Source: Clostridia bacterium
GTDB taxonomy: Bacteria > Bacillota > DULZ01
Assembly: GCA_012840125.1 (NCBI GenBank)
Contig: DULZ01000061.1
Coordinates: 1-64,000, forward strand
DNA length: 64,000 nt
Reading direction: 5' to 3'
In this document: in pieces, positions 35,424 to 42,886 of the stretch
How positions within the stretch are numbered: position 1 is the stretch's first letter
How the letters are laid out: each line of letters begins with the position of its first letter
Position numbers and translations under genes: made by a program
The notes under the pieces: model-generated
What the model saw: only the letters and a program-made list of their open reading frames with translations
What the model was told of the DNA's origin: nothing
Database searches by the model: none

Positions 35424-36404
35424 ATGGCATTTCCTGTACATCGCATGCGTCGCCTTAGAAAATCTCCGGCTTTAAGAGAAATGGTGAGAGAAACCCAGCT
35501 GGCCAAATCAGATCTAATGTATCCCATGTTCGTTATCGACGGCAAAAAGGTCAGGAATGAAGTGCCGTCTCTACCCGGTGTTTACCAGTTGTCGGTAGAT
35601 GAACTGTTGCGGGAAGTAGAGTTAGTCGTAGAAAAAGGAATCAAGTCAATTCTGCTCTTCGGTATTCCGGCTAATAAAGATGAAGTTGGCAGTGAAGCAT
35701 ATCATGAAGAGGGGATCGTGCAGCGGGCCGTCAGGGCTATGAAAAAGAACTTTCCCGATCTTCTGGTCGCCACCGACGTGTGTCTCTGTGAATACTCCAG
35801 CCATGGTCATTGTGGCCTAATCAAAGACGGATACGTGGTCAACGATCTGACCTTGGAGCTGCTGGCCAATGTTGCCCTTTCCCATGCGGAAGCCGGAGCC
35901 GATATCGTCGCTCCTTCAGACATGATGGACGGCAGGGTTGGCGCAATCCGCTGCAATTTGGATGAAAACGGTTTTCACGAGATACCTATCATGGCTTACT
36001 CCGCCAAATACGCATCCGCCTTCTACGGTCCTTTCCGGGATGCGGCAGATTCAGCACCTAAATTCGGTGACCGGACTACTTACCAAATGGACCCGGCCAA
36101 TACCAACGAAGCCATGCGAGAAATTGCCCTGGACATTGAAGAAGGGGCTGACATCATTATGGTCAAACCCGGCCTTTCTTATTTGGATGTGGTACGGCGG
36201 GCAAGACAAGAGTTCAATGTCCCCCTGGCGGTCTACAATGTCAGCGGCGAATACGCCATGGTCAAGGCGGCGGCGCGAAACGGCTGGATCGATGAAGCTC
36301 GCATTGTCATGGAAATACTATTGAGTATGAAGCGGGCCGGGGCGGACATCATCATTACTTATCATGCTTTAGAGGCAGCCAAATGGTTGGAGGAAAGGAG
36401 TTAA
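35424..36404 (+). CDS. hemB: Porphobilinogen synthase
   Basis: HemB condenses two 5-aminolevulinate molecules to porphobilinogen, the second common step to haem, sirohaem and cobamides. The 326-residue protein contains the zinc-type cysteines in [14 protein letters not shown] and the Schiff-base lysine in [11 protein letters not shown]; a second active-site lysine lies in [15 protein letters not shown]. It lies between hepT and hemL with short spacers. Corrinoids for the acs methyl branch also depend on this step. Confidence 0.97.
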   Translation: MAFPVHRMRRLRKSPALREMVRETQLAKSDLMYPMFVIDGKKVRNEVPSLPGVYQLSVDELLREVELVVEKGIKSILLFGIPANKDEVGSEAYHEEGIVQRAVRAMKKNFPDLLVATDVCLCEYSSHGHCGLIKDGYVVNDLTLELLANVALSHAEAGADIVAPSDMMDGRVGAIRCNLDENGFHEIPIMAYSAKYASAFYGPFRDAADSAPKFGDRTTYQMDPANTNEAMREIALDIEEGADIIMVKPGLSYLDVVRRARQEFNVPLAVYNVSGEYAMVKAAARNGWIDEARIVMEILLSMKRAGADIIITYHALEAAKWLEERS

Positions 36405-36408
36405 GATC

Positions 36409-37701
36409 ATGGCAACCTTGGTCAAATCCCTAAGCCTATTTCAAGAAGCACAACAGTATATTCCCGGTGGCGTCAACAGCCCGGTAAGGGCTTTTAAATC
36501 CGTGGGACTAAACCCTCCCTTTATTGCAAAAGGCGAAGGCTCCAGAATTTATGACGTTGACGGCAACTGTTACATCGACTATGTGGGTTCTTGGGGACCG
36601 TTAATTCTGGGGCACCGGCATCCCCAAGTCGTCGAGGCGTTGACCAAATGCCTGGAAATCGGGACAAGCTTTGGCGCCCCCACGGAAATTGAAACCGAAT
36701 TAGCCAAATTACTGGTGGAAAGCCTGCCATCTGTGGAAATGGTACGCATGGTCAATTCCGGTACGGAAGCCACCATGAGCGCGCTACGGCTGGCCCGCGC
36801 TTATACCAAAAGAGACAAGATCGTCAAGTTCGAAGGTTGTTATCATGGTCATGCGGATCACCTCCTCATCAAAGCCGGTTCCGGCGCCCTAACTCTTGGT
36901 GTGCCAACGAGTCCAGGCGTTCCGGCCAGTATCGGTGCCAACACCATCGTAGCTCCATATAATGACCTGGACACTTTAGAAAAAATCTTCCGGCAAGAAG
37001 GAGAAAATATTGCCGCCGTCATACTGGAACCCATTGCCGGCAACATGGGATGCGTTCCCCCTGTGGCCGGGTTCCTCCAAGGCCTGCGGCAGCTGACCAG
37101 AGCATATGGTGCTTTATTGATCTTTGACGAGGTAATGACGGGTTTTAGAGTTGCTTTTGGCGGGGCGCAAAACCTTTACAACGTAGAACCGGATTTGACT
37201 ACCCTAGGGAAGATTATCGGCGGCGGATTGCCGGTAGGCGCCTATGGGGGCAAACGGGAAATCATGGAAATGGTAGCTCCACAAGGACCCGTTTATCAGG
37301 CAGGCACTTTATCAGGCAATCCCCTAGCCATGACGGCGGGATTAACCACATTGCGCATCCTGCAGGAACCCGGTGTTTATGAAGAATTAGAGAGAAAATC
37401 ACAGCAGCTGGAAAACGGCCTCAAAGAAGCCGCCCGTGCCGCCGGCATAACAACCACTTTCAACCGGGTCGGTTCCATGTTTACCACTTTCTTTACCAAT
37501 CAACCGGTCGTTGATTTAACCACTGCTACTACTTCAGATACCAAAGCCTTTGCCCAGTTCTTTAAATCAATGCTGGAGCAGGGGATTTACCTCGCCCCGT
37601 CCCAATTTGAAGCAGCCTTTGTCTCCTTAGCCCATTCCGATGAAGACATCGATCGGACCATCGAGGCAGCAGCAAATGCTTTCCGGCAGGTGCGCCGCTA
37701 G
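36409..37701 (+). CDS. hemL: Glutamate-1-semialdehyde 2,1-aminomutase
   Basis: HemL converts glutamate 1-semialdehyde to 5-aminolevulinate with PLP/PMP, so this organism uses the C5 route. The 430-residue protein shows [37 protein letters not shown] and the PLP lysine in [18 protein letters not shown]. It is 4 bases downstream of hemB. The other C5 gene, hemA, is not in this window. Confidence 0.97.
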   Translation: MATLVKSLSLFQEAQQYIPGGVNSPVRAFKSVGLNPPFIAKGEGSRIYDVDGNCYIDYVGSWGPLILGHRHPQVVEALTKCLEIGTSFGAPTEIETELAKLLVESLPSVEMVRMVNSGTEATMSALRLARAYTKRDKIVKFEGCYHGHADHLLIKAGSGALTLGVPTSPGVPASIGANTIVAPYNDLDTLEKIFRQEGENIAAVILEPIAGNMGCVPPVAGFLQGLRQLTRAYGALLIFDEVMTGFRVAFGGAQNLYNVEPDLTTLGKIIGGGLPVGAYGGKREIMEMVAPQGPVYQAGTLSGNPLAMTAGLTTLRILQEPGVYEELERKSQQLENGLKEAARAAGITTTFNRVGSMFTTFFTNQPVVDLTTATTSDTKAFAQFFKSMLEQGIYLAPSQFEAAFVSLAHSDEDIDRTIEAAANAFRQVRR

Positions 37702-37712
37702 AAAAACAAAGG

Positions 37713-37740
37713 AAGGAGTGTCGCTGAGACACTCCTCTGT
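37713..37740. terminator. Hairpin terminator between convergent hemL and azlD
   Basis: GGAGTGTC (37715-37722) pairs with GACACTCC (37728-37735). On the minus strand the downstream sequence CTTCCTTTGTTTTTC is T-rich, and on the plus strand TCTGTTT follows, so it may serve both directions. Confidence 0.65.
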
Positions 37741-38061
37741 TTATATCCATAGTTGCACCAGAGCAAAGCACCCCATGCCGCCAACCAGAGCCCAGATCAT
37801 GCTCTTGGTTTTCACCGCAATCAGCAGGGTAGGTATGGCGGACAGCAGGTAAGGATTGCGGTATGTTAACAGCAATTCTCCATCATGCAAAAACAAGTCC
37901 GGCGTCAATAGTGCCGCCAGAACGGCCGCCGGGATAAAACTCAACCATTTCACCAACCAGGGAGGGAACTCCATGTTACTGAACAGCAGCAGAGGTAAAG
38001 CTCTGGGAAGATAAGAAACAATTGCCATACCCAAAATCATGAGCAGGACTTGCCCTTCCAT
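37741..38061 (-). CDS. azlD: Branched-chain amino acid export protein AzlD
   Basis: AzlD is the small partner of the AzlC permease, thought to export branched-chain amino acids. The 106-residue protein has about four hydrophobic segments and the family-like YLPRALPLLLF and FIPAAVLAALLTPDLF stretches. It overlaps the azlC 3' end by 25 bases, as is usual for the pair. No regulator of the azlB type is adjacent. Confidence 0.88.
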   Translation of the reverse strand: MEGQVLLMILGMAIVSYLPRALPLLLFSNMEFPPWLVKWLSFIPAAVLAALLTPDLFLHDGELLLTYRNPYLLSAIPTLLIAVKTKSMIWALVGGMGCFALVQLWI

Positions 38062-38729
38062 TGATCAATCACCACCCCTAAAGTTGCCCCGACCACGGTG
38101 GCCAGCATGACATGCCAATTACCTGGAATCAGCATTTTGGCCAGCAAGGAAGTGAGACCCGCACCACAGGCTGCCATAAAGACGATCTTGTTTTTTACCT
38201 GCCCGACCAACAAAGCAATAAACATAGCGGGCAGGGCGAAATTGAGACCGAACCGGGATGGTTCATGAATCAAATTGCCAAGGGCCGCCCCTAATCCGGA
38301 ACTGCAAACCCAGGCAAAATGGCTCGTCATATTCAGCCCTAAATGAAAAGGCCAGGACGGCTCATGCTCTTCATAATGATTGCTGGCCATAACGAAAGTC
38401 TCATCCGTGATTTCGGCGGCAATGACGGCCAGCTTGTGCTTTGACCAACCTTTTAACTTAGGCTGCAATGCCATACCCATCAGCAACATGCGCAAATTAA
38501 CCAAGAATGTAGTGGCAATTATGGCAATCATGTCCACACCGGCTTTAAACAAACTAATGGCAATGTACTGCCCTGCCCCTGCAAAAACCAAAAAAGACAT
38601 AGCCACAGCTTCAACTACATTCAAACCTGCATCCCTTGCCAGAACACCAAAAGCCAGTCCCAGAGGGAAATACCCCAAGACGATGGGCAAAGCAGCTCTA
38701 CTACCTAAAGCAAATCCTTGCCAAAACAC
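38037..38729 (-). CDS. azlC: AzlC family branched-chain amino acid permease
   Basis: AzlC is the large subunit of the AzlCD transporter. From GTG 38729 it has 230 residues with about six hydrophobic segments and the family sequence ALPIVLGYFPLGLAFGVLA near the N-terminus and SFLVFAGAGQYIA. The frame stays open to 39020, but that part overlaps the divergent FtsA-like gene and the promoter region. GTG 38729 has AGGTGAT just upstream; a GTG at 38750 lacks a ribosome site but is possible. Confidence 0.85.
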   Translation of the reverse strand: MFWQGFALGSRAALPIVLGYFPLGLAFGVLARDAGLNVVEAVAMSFLVFAGAGQYIAISLFKAGVDMIAIIATTFLVNLRMLLMGMALQPKLKGWSKHKLAVIAAEITDETFVMASNHYEEHEPSWPFHLGLNMTSHFAWVCSSGLGAALGNLIHEPSRFGLNFALPAMFIALLVGQVKNKIVFMAACGAGLTSLLAKMLIPGNWHVMLATVVGATLGVVIDQWKGKSCS

Positions 38730-38775
38730 ATGATCACCTGCTAGAATCACATTGATGTCAATATGTACTAATTCT

Positions 38776-38800
38776 ATCAAAGGATAGAAAAGTATGTCAA
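38776..38800 (-). promoter_or_regulatory. Promoter for azlCD
   Basis: On the minus strand TTGACA (plus-strand 38795-38800) is followed after 18 bases by TAGAAT, upstream of the azlC start. Confidence 0.6.
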
Positions 38801-38870
38801 CGGAAGAAAGGTTTTCTCGCCGGGCAGTCGAACATATGATTAGATGGACAAGTCGGGGGAGGAGGTTTCT

Positions 38871-40874
38871 TTGGAGGAAGGCAAAGTTTTTGCTTTGGAC
38901 ATAGGTACGAAAACGGTGGTAGGACTGGTGGCTCAACCCGAAGATGACGGTACCATTAAAGTGCTTGATATCGAAGTAAGGGAACATCCTGAAAGAGCTA
39001 TGCTCGGCGGCCAAATCCATGACATCCCGAAGGTGGCCAGGACCATCAGCGACATCAAAACTGCCCTGGAAACGCGCTTAGGCACTAAACTGCACGGCGC
39101 GGCCGTGGCAGCGGCAGGTCGCTCCCTTTTATCCACTTGCAGCAAAGCCGAACTGTCCTACACTTTTCCCCAGGAAGTAACAGAAGAAATACTGCTGACC
39201 CTGCAGTTGGAAGCGGTTAAACAGGCCCAGCAGCAGATCAAAAGTACAGATCAGGGCAACGAATATCATTGTGTAGGTTTCAGTTTGCTCCACCAATACC
39301 TGGACGATGTGGCCATCAAGAACTTGTTAGGCCAAATTGGCAAAAAAATCGCCGTCGAGATCATTGCCACTTTCTTGCCGAGGGTGGTGGTAGATTCCCT
39401 GCATACAGCCATCAACAAAGCCGGGCTGGAAATGAAGTATATTACTTTGGAGCCAATTGCGGCTATCAACCTGGCCGTGCCTGACAGTATGAGACAATTA
39501 AACATCGCCATGATTGATATCGGCGCCGGCACATCAGACATCGCCGTAGTAGACAAGAACACCATTCGGGGCTACGGCATGATTCCCATGGCCGGCGACC
39601 AAGTCACCGAGGCCCTGTGCGAAGCCTTCCTGCTGGACTTTCATACGGGAGAAGAAGTAAAACGGCAGTTGTCCAGCCACCATGAAACCGTTACTTTTTA
39701 CGACATTACCAGGCACCAGCAGTCTGTTGCCCGGGTACAAGTATTAACGGCCATTCAAGATACCGTAACCTTCTTAGTACGACAGATCGCCGATAAAGTG
39801 TTGGAAATCAACGGTCGTCCCCCGCAGGCTGTGCTGCTGGTAGGTGGCGGCAGCCTTACACCCACCCTGCCGCAAGAACTGGCCAAAGCATTAAACCTGC
39901 CGGAAAACAGGGTGGCTGTGATCGGTGATGACATCACGGCACCGATAAAACAACTAACTGGTGCTTTAGCATCTCCTCAAGGGGTGACCCCGCTGGCAAT
40001 TGCAGCGGATGCCCTATTTCACCGGTCCCTGGACATTATGACCGTTTCCGTCAATCATAGACCGGTCCGCTTATTTGCGGCAAACAAACTCACTGTCGGG
40101 GATGCCTTAGTGGCTGCAGGGATATCTCCCAGCCAGTATTTAGGCCGCATGGGTCCCGCCATTTCTCTGGAAGTCAATAATGAAATAGTTTTCGTCAAGG
40201 GACAACCCGGACAGACCGGCCAGATCAGAGTAAACGATCAGGATGGGGAGCTTACCACGGAGATAACCGAAGGGGACCGCATCACATTTACCCCTGGCAC
40301 TACCGGCGCCGCCGGCAAAGGGACTATTATGGATGTATTGCCGCAAGACCTCATCGGTAAAGAAATCTACGTCAACAGCAAAAGAGTCCCCATGCTTTCC
40401 CAGATTAAACTGGACAATCATTACGTCAATAGTCTGCATCTTCCTTTGAGGGACGGCTGCAAAGTAGAATTCACTGCCCTAACCTCAGTGGCCCGGGTAA
40501 TTAGGGTATTAGGGTATGATCCCGCCGAATCACTCCGGGTGATCATTAACGGTCAAGAATGCTTTAACTACGAAACACCGGTTTCCCCGGGCGACGTATT
40601 AGAAATATTGCCTGACCAAGCAGCCATAAAAAAAAATGAACCACCAGTTGAGCCAGCTAACTATGTAGAGATTAAGGTCAACGAACAACCGGTTCGATTA
40701 ACGGTGGCCGACGGAGAACAAGCCATCCTGACTGACATCTTCAAAGTTATTGACTTTGATACAAGAGCTGGCCATGGCCGAAAACTATTGCTCGAGGTAA
40801 ACGGCCAGCCGGCAAGCTTTGTTACCCCCATCAACAGCGGTGATGTTGTTCGCATCAGCTGGGTCGAAAAATAG
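38871..40874 (+). CDS. FtsA-like ATPase with long C-terminal extension
   Basis: This 667-residue protein has an actin/FtsA-type ATPase core in its first 390 or so residues: ALDIGTKTVVGLVA (phosphate 1), VAAAGRSLLST, EPIAAINLAVP, MIDIGAGTSDIAVVD (phosphate 2) and VLLVGGGSLTPTLP (adenosine). The remaining 280 residues hold several segments of the form hydrophobic strand-VNGQ...-PGDVLEI, which I read as beta-grasp-like repeats. TTG 38871 follows GGGGGAGGAGG by 5 bases and is favoured over ATG 38844. It is much longer than divisome FtsA (about 420 residues), and no ftsZ is nearby, so a role in division is uncertain. Confidence 0.75.
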   Translation: MEEGKVFALDIGTKTVVGLVAQPEDDGTIKVLDIEVREHPERAMLGGQIHDIPKVARTISDIKTALETRLGTKLHGAAVAAAGRSLLSTCSKAELSYTFPQEVTEEILLTLQLEAVKQAQQQIKSTDQGNEYHCVGFSLLHQYLDDVAIKNLLGQIGKKIAVEIIATFLPRVVVDSLHTAINKAGLEMKYITLEPIAAINLAVPDSMRQLNIAMIDIGAGTSDIAVVDKNTIRGYGMIPMAGDQVTEALCEAFLLDFHTGEEVKRQLSSHHETVTFYDITRHQQSVARVQVLTAIQDTVTFLVRQIADKVLEINGRPPQAVLLVGGGSLTPTLPQELAKALNLPENRVAVIGDDITAPIKQLTGALASPQGVTPLAIAADALFHRSLDIMTVSVNHRPVRLFAANKLTVGDALVAAGISPSQYLGRMGPAISLEVNNEIVFVKGQPGQTGQIRVNDQDGELTTEITEGDRITFTPGTTGAAGKGTIMDVLPQDLIGKEIYVNSKRVPMLSQIKLDNHYVNSLHLPLRDGCKVEFTALTSVARVIRVLGYDPAESLRVIINGQECFNYETPVSPGDVLEILPDQAAIKKNEPPVEPANYVEIKVNEQPVRLTVADGEQAILTDIFKVIDFDTRAGHGRKLLLEVNGQPASFVTPINSGDVVRISWVEK

Positions 40875-40876
40875 TG

Positions 40877-40905
40877 TTGACGAGCAGCATCAAAGCTGTT
40901 ATAAT
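40877..40905 (+). promoter_or_regulatory. Strong sigma-A promoter for tRNA-Leu
   Basis: TTGACG (40877-40882) and TATAAT (40900-40905) with a 17-base spacer, directly after the FtsA-like stop codon. Confidence 0.85.
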
Positions 40906-40924
40906 ATACTCGTGTCACGAACAT

Positions 40925-41012
40925 GCGGCAGTGGCGGAATTGGCAGACGCGCTAGATTCAGGTTCTAGTCCTGATTAGCAGGGTGGGGGTTCAAGTCCCT
41001 TCTGCCGCACCA
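40925..41012 (+). tRNA. tRNA-Leu (anticodon CAG)
   Basis: An 88-base class II tRNA: acceptor GCGGCAG with CTGCCGC, anticodon loop TTCAGGT giving CAG, a long variable arm, T arm GGGTTCAAGTCCC and encoded CCA. Confidence 0.95.
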
Positions 41013-41016
41013 TTTA

Positions 41017-41046
41017 AAAAAGCTCTGTTTTGGAGCTTTTTATTTT
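41017..41046 (+). terminator. Intrinsic terminator after tRNA-Leu
   Basis: AAAAAGCTC (41017-41025) pairs with GAGCTTTTT (41033-41041), followed by more T residues. Confidence 0.8.
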
Positions 41047-41064
41047 TGTCTTTTTATACGAAGG

Positions 41065-41108
41065 AAGGGAGCAGCAGTATTCACATGAATACCGGCTGCT
41101 CCCTTTTT
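41065..41108 (+). terminator. Second, GC-rich intrinsic terminator
   Basis: GGAAGGGAGCAGC and GTATTC pair with GAATAC and GGCTGCTCCC around an ACAT loop, followed by five T residues. No gene lies between this and the previous terminator, so it is a back-up or relic. Confidence 0.75.
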
Positions 41109-41190
41109 GAATACCCGGCGGCTCCATGAAGCTGCTCACAAGGAAATCAGGATAGTAACGAAACTGTGAAACAAAAAGGAAGGGATACAA

Positions 41191-41226
41191 AAAAAGTTCC
41201 CTTGATAAAATTCAAGGGAACTTTTT
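41191..41226. terminator. Symmetric terminator closing the minus-strand tRNA operon
   Basis: AAAAAGTTCCCTTGA (41191-41205) pairs perfectly with TCAAGGGAACTTTTT (41212-41226). The A and T runs on both sides make it able to stop transcription from either strand; it lies 4 bases beyond tRNA-Gln. Confidence 0.88.
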
Positions 41227-41230
41227 CAAC

Positions 41231-41305
41231 TGGCTGGGGCGGCTGGATTCGAACCAACGCATGGCGGATCCAAAGTCCGCAGCCTTACCGCTTGGCTACG
41301 CCCCA
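41231..41305 (-). tRNA. tRNA-Gln (anticodon TTG)
   Basis: On the minus strand: acceptor TGGGGCG with CGCCCCA, anticodon arm GCGGA-CTTTGGA-TCCGC giving TTG, encoded CCA, 75 bases. Last gene of the six-tRNA operon. Confidence 0.95.
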
Positions 41306-41312
41306 ACGAAAA

Positions 41313-41398
41313 TGGTGGAGAGGACAGGATTCGAACCTGTGAAGGCAGTGCCAGCAGATTTACAGTCTGCCCCCTTTGGCCAACTCGGGAACCTCTCC
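41313..41398 (-). tRNA. tRNA-Tyr (anticodon GTA)
   Basis: On the minus strand: acceptor GGAGAGG with CCTCTCC, anticodon loop CTGTAAA giving GTA, a class II long variable arm, encoded CCA, 86 bases. Confidence 0.95.
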
Positions 41399-41403
41399 AA
41401 AAA

Positions 41404-41479
41404 TGGAGCCGACGATGGGACTCGAACCCGCAACCTGCTGATTACAAGTCAGCTGCTCTACCAATTGAGCTACGTCGGC
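41404..41479 (-). tRNA. tRNA-Thr (anticodon TGT)
   Basis: On the minus strand: acceptor GCCGACG with CGTCGGC, anticodon arm GCTGA-CTTGTAA-TCAGC giving TGT, encoded CCA, 76 bases. Confidence 0.95.
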
Positions 41480-41482
41480 ATG

Positions 41483-41559
41483 TGGCGGAGCTGACGGGAA
41501 TCGAACCCGCGATCTTCGGCGTGACAGGCCGACATGTTAGACCGCTACACTACAGCTCC
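41483..41559 (-). tRNA. tRNA-Asp (anticodon GTC)
   Basis: On the minus strand: acceptor GGAGCTG with CAGCTCC, anticodon arm TCGGC-CTGTCAC-GCCGA giving GTC, discriminator G, encoded CCA, 77 bases. Confidence 0.95.
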
Positions 41560-41564
41560 GCAAG

Positions 41565-41639
41565 TGGTGACCCGTAGGGGATTCGAACCCCTGATCCCGG
41601 ATTGAAAGCCCGGTGTCTTAACCACTTGACTAACGGGCC
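41565..41639 (-). tRNA. tRNA-Glu (anticodon TTC)
   Basis: On the minus strand: acceptor GGCCCGT with ACGGGTC (one G-U pair), anticodon loop CTTTCAA giving TTC, encoded CCA, 75 bases. Charged tRNA-Glu is also the precursor for the C5 haem pathway that hemL and hemB serve. Confidence 0.95.
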
Positions 41640-41658
41640 ATGATTATATTTCTTATCC

Positions 41659-41735
41659 TGGTCGGGGCGGAGGGATTTGAACCCCCGGCCCCTTGGTCCC
41701 AAACCAAGTGCGCTACCAAGCTGCGCCACGCCCCG
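41659..41735 (-). tRNA. tRNA-Pro (anticodon TGG)
   Basis: On the minus strand: acceptor CGGGGCG with CGCCCCG, anticodon arm CTTGG-TTTGGGA-CCAAG giving TGG, encoded CCA, 77 bases. First gene after the promoter. Confidence 0.95.
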
Positions 41736-41750
41736 AAACGTGCATATTGA

Positions 41751-41779
41751 ATTATAGCTAATCTCGCGTCATTAGTCAA
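41751..41779 (-). promoter_or_regulatory. Strong sigma-A promoter of the tRNA operon
   Basis: On the minus strand TTGACT (plus 41774-41779) and TATAAT (plus 41751-41756) are 17 bases apart, 15 bases upstream of tRNA-Pro. Confidence 0.88.
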
Positions 41780-42074
41780 GATATCGTGAGCAAATTTTAT
41801 GCCCAGTTAAATTTTCCGGTTTCCATATAGTGTGATTAATGTGAGAGCTTGTAACTGAATTACCATTCACCCTTAGTACAAATCCATAGACGGGCCGTAT
41901 ATAACCGCTGGAGTTAAAAATAAAAATTAATTTTGTACAAACCCAGCAGGAAAATACCTTTTTATGTTGAACTACTCTCCTGGATGTTAGGCTTATAAAT
42001 AATTATTGTTACTAATAAATGAGATATTCTCTATTCTCGGAACCGTTTCTAACTCAACAAAGAAGGTGACGCCG
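41780..42074. other. AT-rich gene-free region upstream of the acs operon
   Basis: About 295 bases between the tRNA promoter and cooC. I see no gene, no riboswitch core and no perfect promoter. Two similar short elements, TAGTACAAATCCA (near 41875) and TTGTACAAACCCA (near 41933), are about 58 bases apart and could be regulator sites. The acs operon promoter must lie here if the operon starts at cooC. Confidence 0.5.
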
Positions 42075-42836
42075 TTGAAGATTGCCGTATCCGGAAAGGG
42101 CGGGGTAGGAAAAACAACCATTGCCGCAGGATTAATCAAGTATTTTGAGCAGAGGGGCTATCAAGTTATTGCGGTTGACGCCGATCCCGATCTAAGCCTG
42201 GGCACGGTGCTTGGACTACCCGATGAGCAAATTGAGCACATAAAACCTATCGTTGATATGCGCGATCTAATTGTAGAAAGAACAGGCGACGGAGCTTTTT
42301 TTACCCTTAACCCCGAAGTAGATGACATTATCGATGAGTTTTCCATTCCCATAGGAAATATTCGCTTCCTTAAAATGGGGGCGCTGAAACAGGGAGGTTC
42401 CTCGTGTTATTGTCGTGAGAACACAGTATTACATGCCCTAGTGGCGTCCCTGTTGCTGAGAAGGGATCAAGTGGTGGTTTTAGATATGGGAGCAGGTATT
42501 GAACACCTGACCCGCGGCACCGCTCAAGGCGTAGATATGATGCTCATCGTCACCGAACCGTCACGGACCAGTATCCACACTGCCAAAACAGTGCATGGAT
42601 TGGCCAGCGATTTAGGCATTCAACATATTAAATACATTGGCAACAAGATTCGCAGGCAGGAAGAAGCTGAGTATTTGAAGAAGAATCTGGGAGCTCATAA
42701 TTTTTTGGGCCTTCTCCAATTTCAGGAAAGTATAAATATTCTGTCAATGAACCCAGATTCAGGAAACCTCCAAAAGTTAGCCAGTTCATTGAGCGAGATG
42801 GGGGAGAGGCTGCTAAAGGAGGTCGGTACTCGTTAA
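42075..42836 (+). CDS. cooC: CODH nickel-insertion ATPase CooC
   Basis: CooC is a MinD-type ATPase that helps load nickel into the CODH C-cluster. The 253-residue protein has the deviant Walker A GKGGVGKTT (7-15), VDADPDLSLG, and the CYC pair (C111 and C113) that matches the metal-binding CXC of CooC proteins; VLDMGAGIEH forms Walker B. I chose TTG 42075, 5 bases after AGAAGGTGA. It starts the acs block, 50 bases upstream of acsA, and a second CooC-like gene lies within the operon. Confidence 0.93.
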   Translation: MKIAVSGKGGVGKTTIAAGLIKYFEQRGYQVIAVDADPDLSLGTVLGLPDEQIEHIKPIVDMRDLIVERTGDGAFFTLNPEVDDIIDEFSIPIGNIRFLKMGALKQGGSSCYCRENTVLHALVASLLLRRDQVVVLDMGAGIEHLTRGTAQGVDMMLIVTEPSRTSIHTAKTVHGLASDLGIQHIKYIGNKIRRQEEAEYLKKNLGAHNFLGLLQFQESINILSMNPDSGNLQKLASSLSEMGERLLKEVGTR

Positions 42837-42886
42837 CTAGCCTATCCAAATCCATTTGCTAAATATTTTTAAGGGGGTATCTTCAA

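Noticed and set aside
38751-39020. N-terminal extension of azlC up to 39020
   Set aside because: It overlaps the divergent FtsA-like gene, runs across the azlCD promoter and does not resemble AzlC proteins, which begin near the ALPIVLGYFPLG segment.
41261-41494. An open reading frame of 77 codons on the plus strand over the tRNA operon
   Set aside because: It reads antisense through tRNA-Gln, tRNA-Tyr and tRNA-Thr; such frames are a well-known artefact and the tRNA folds are unambiguous.
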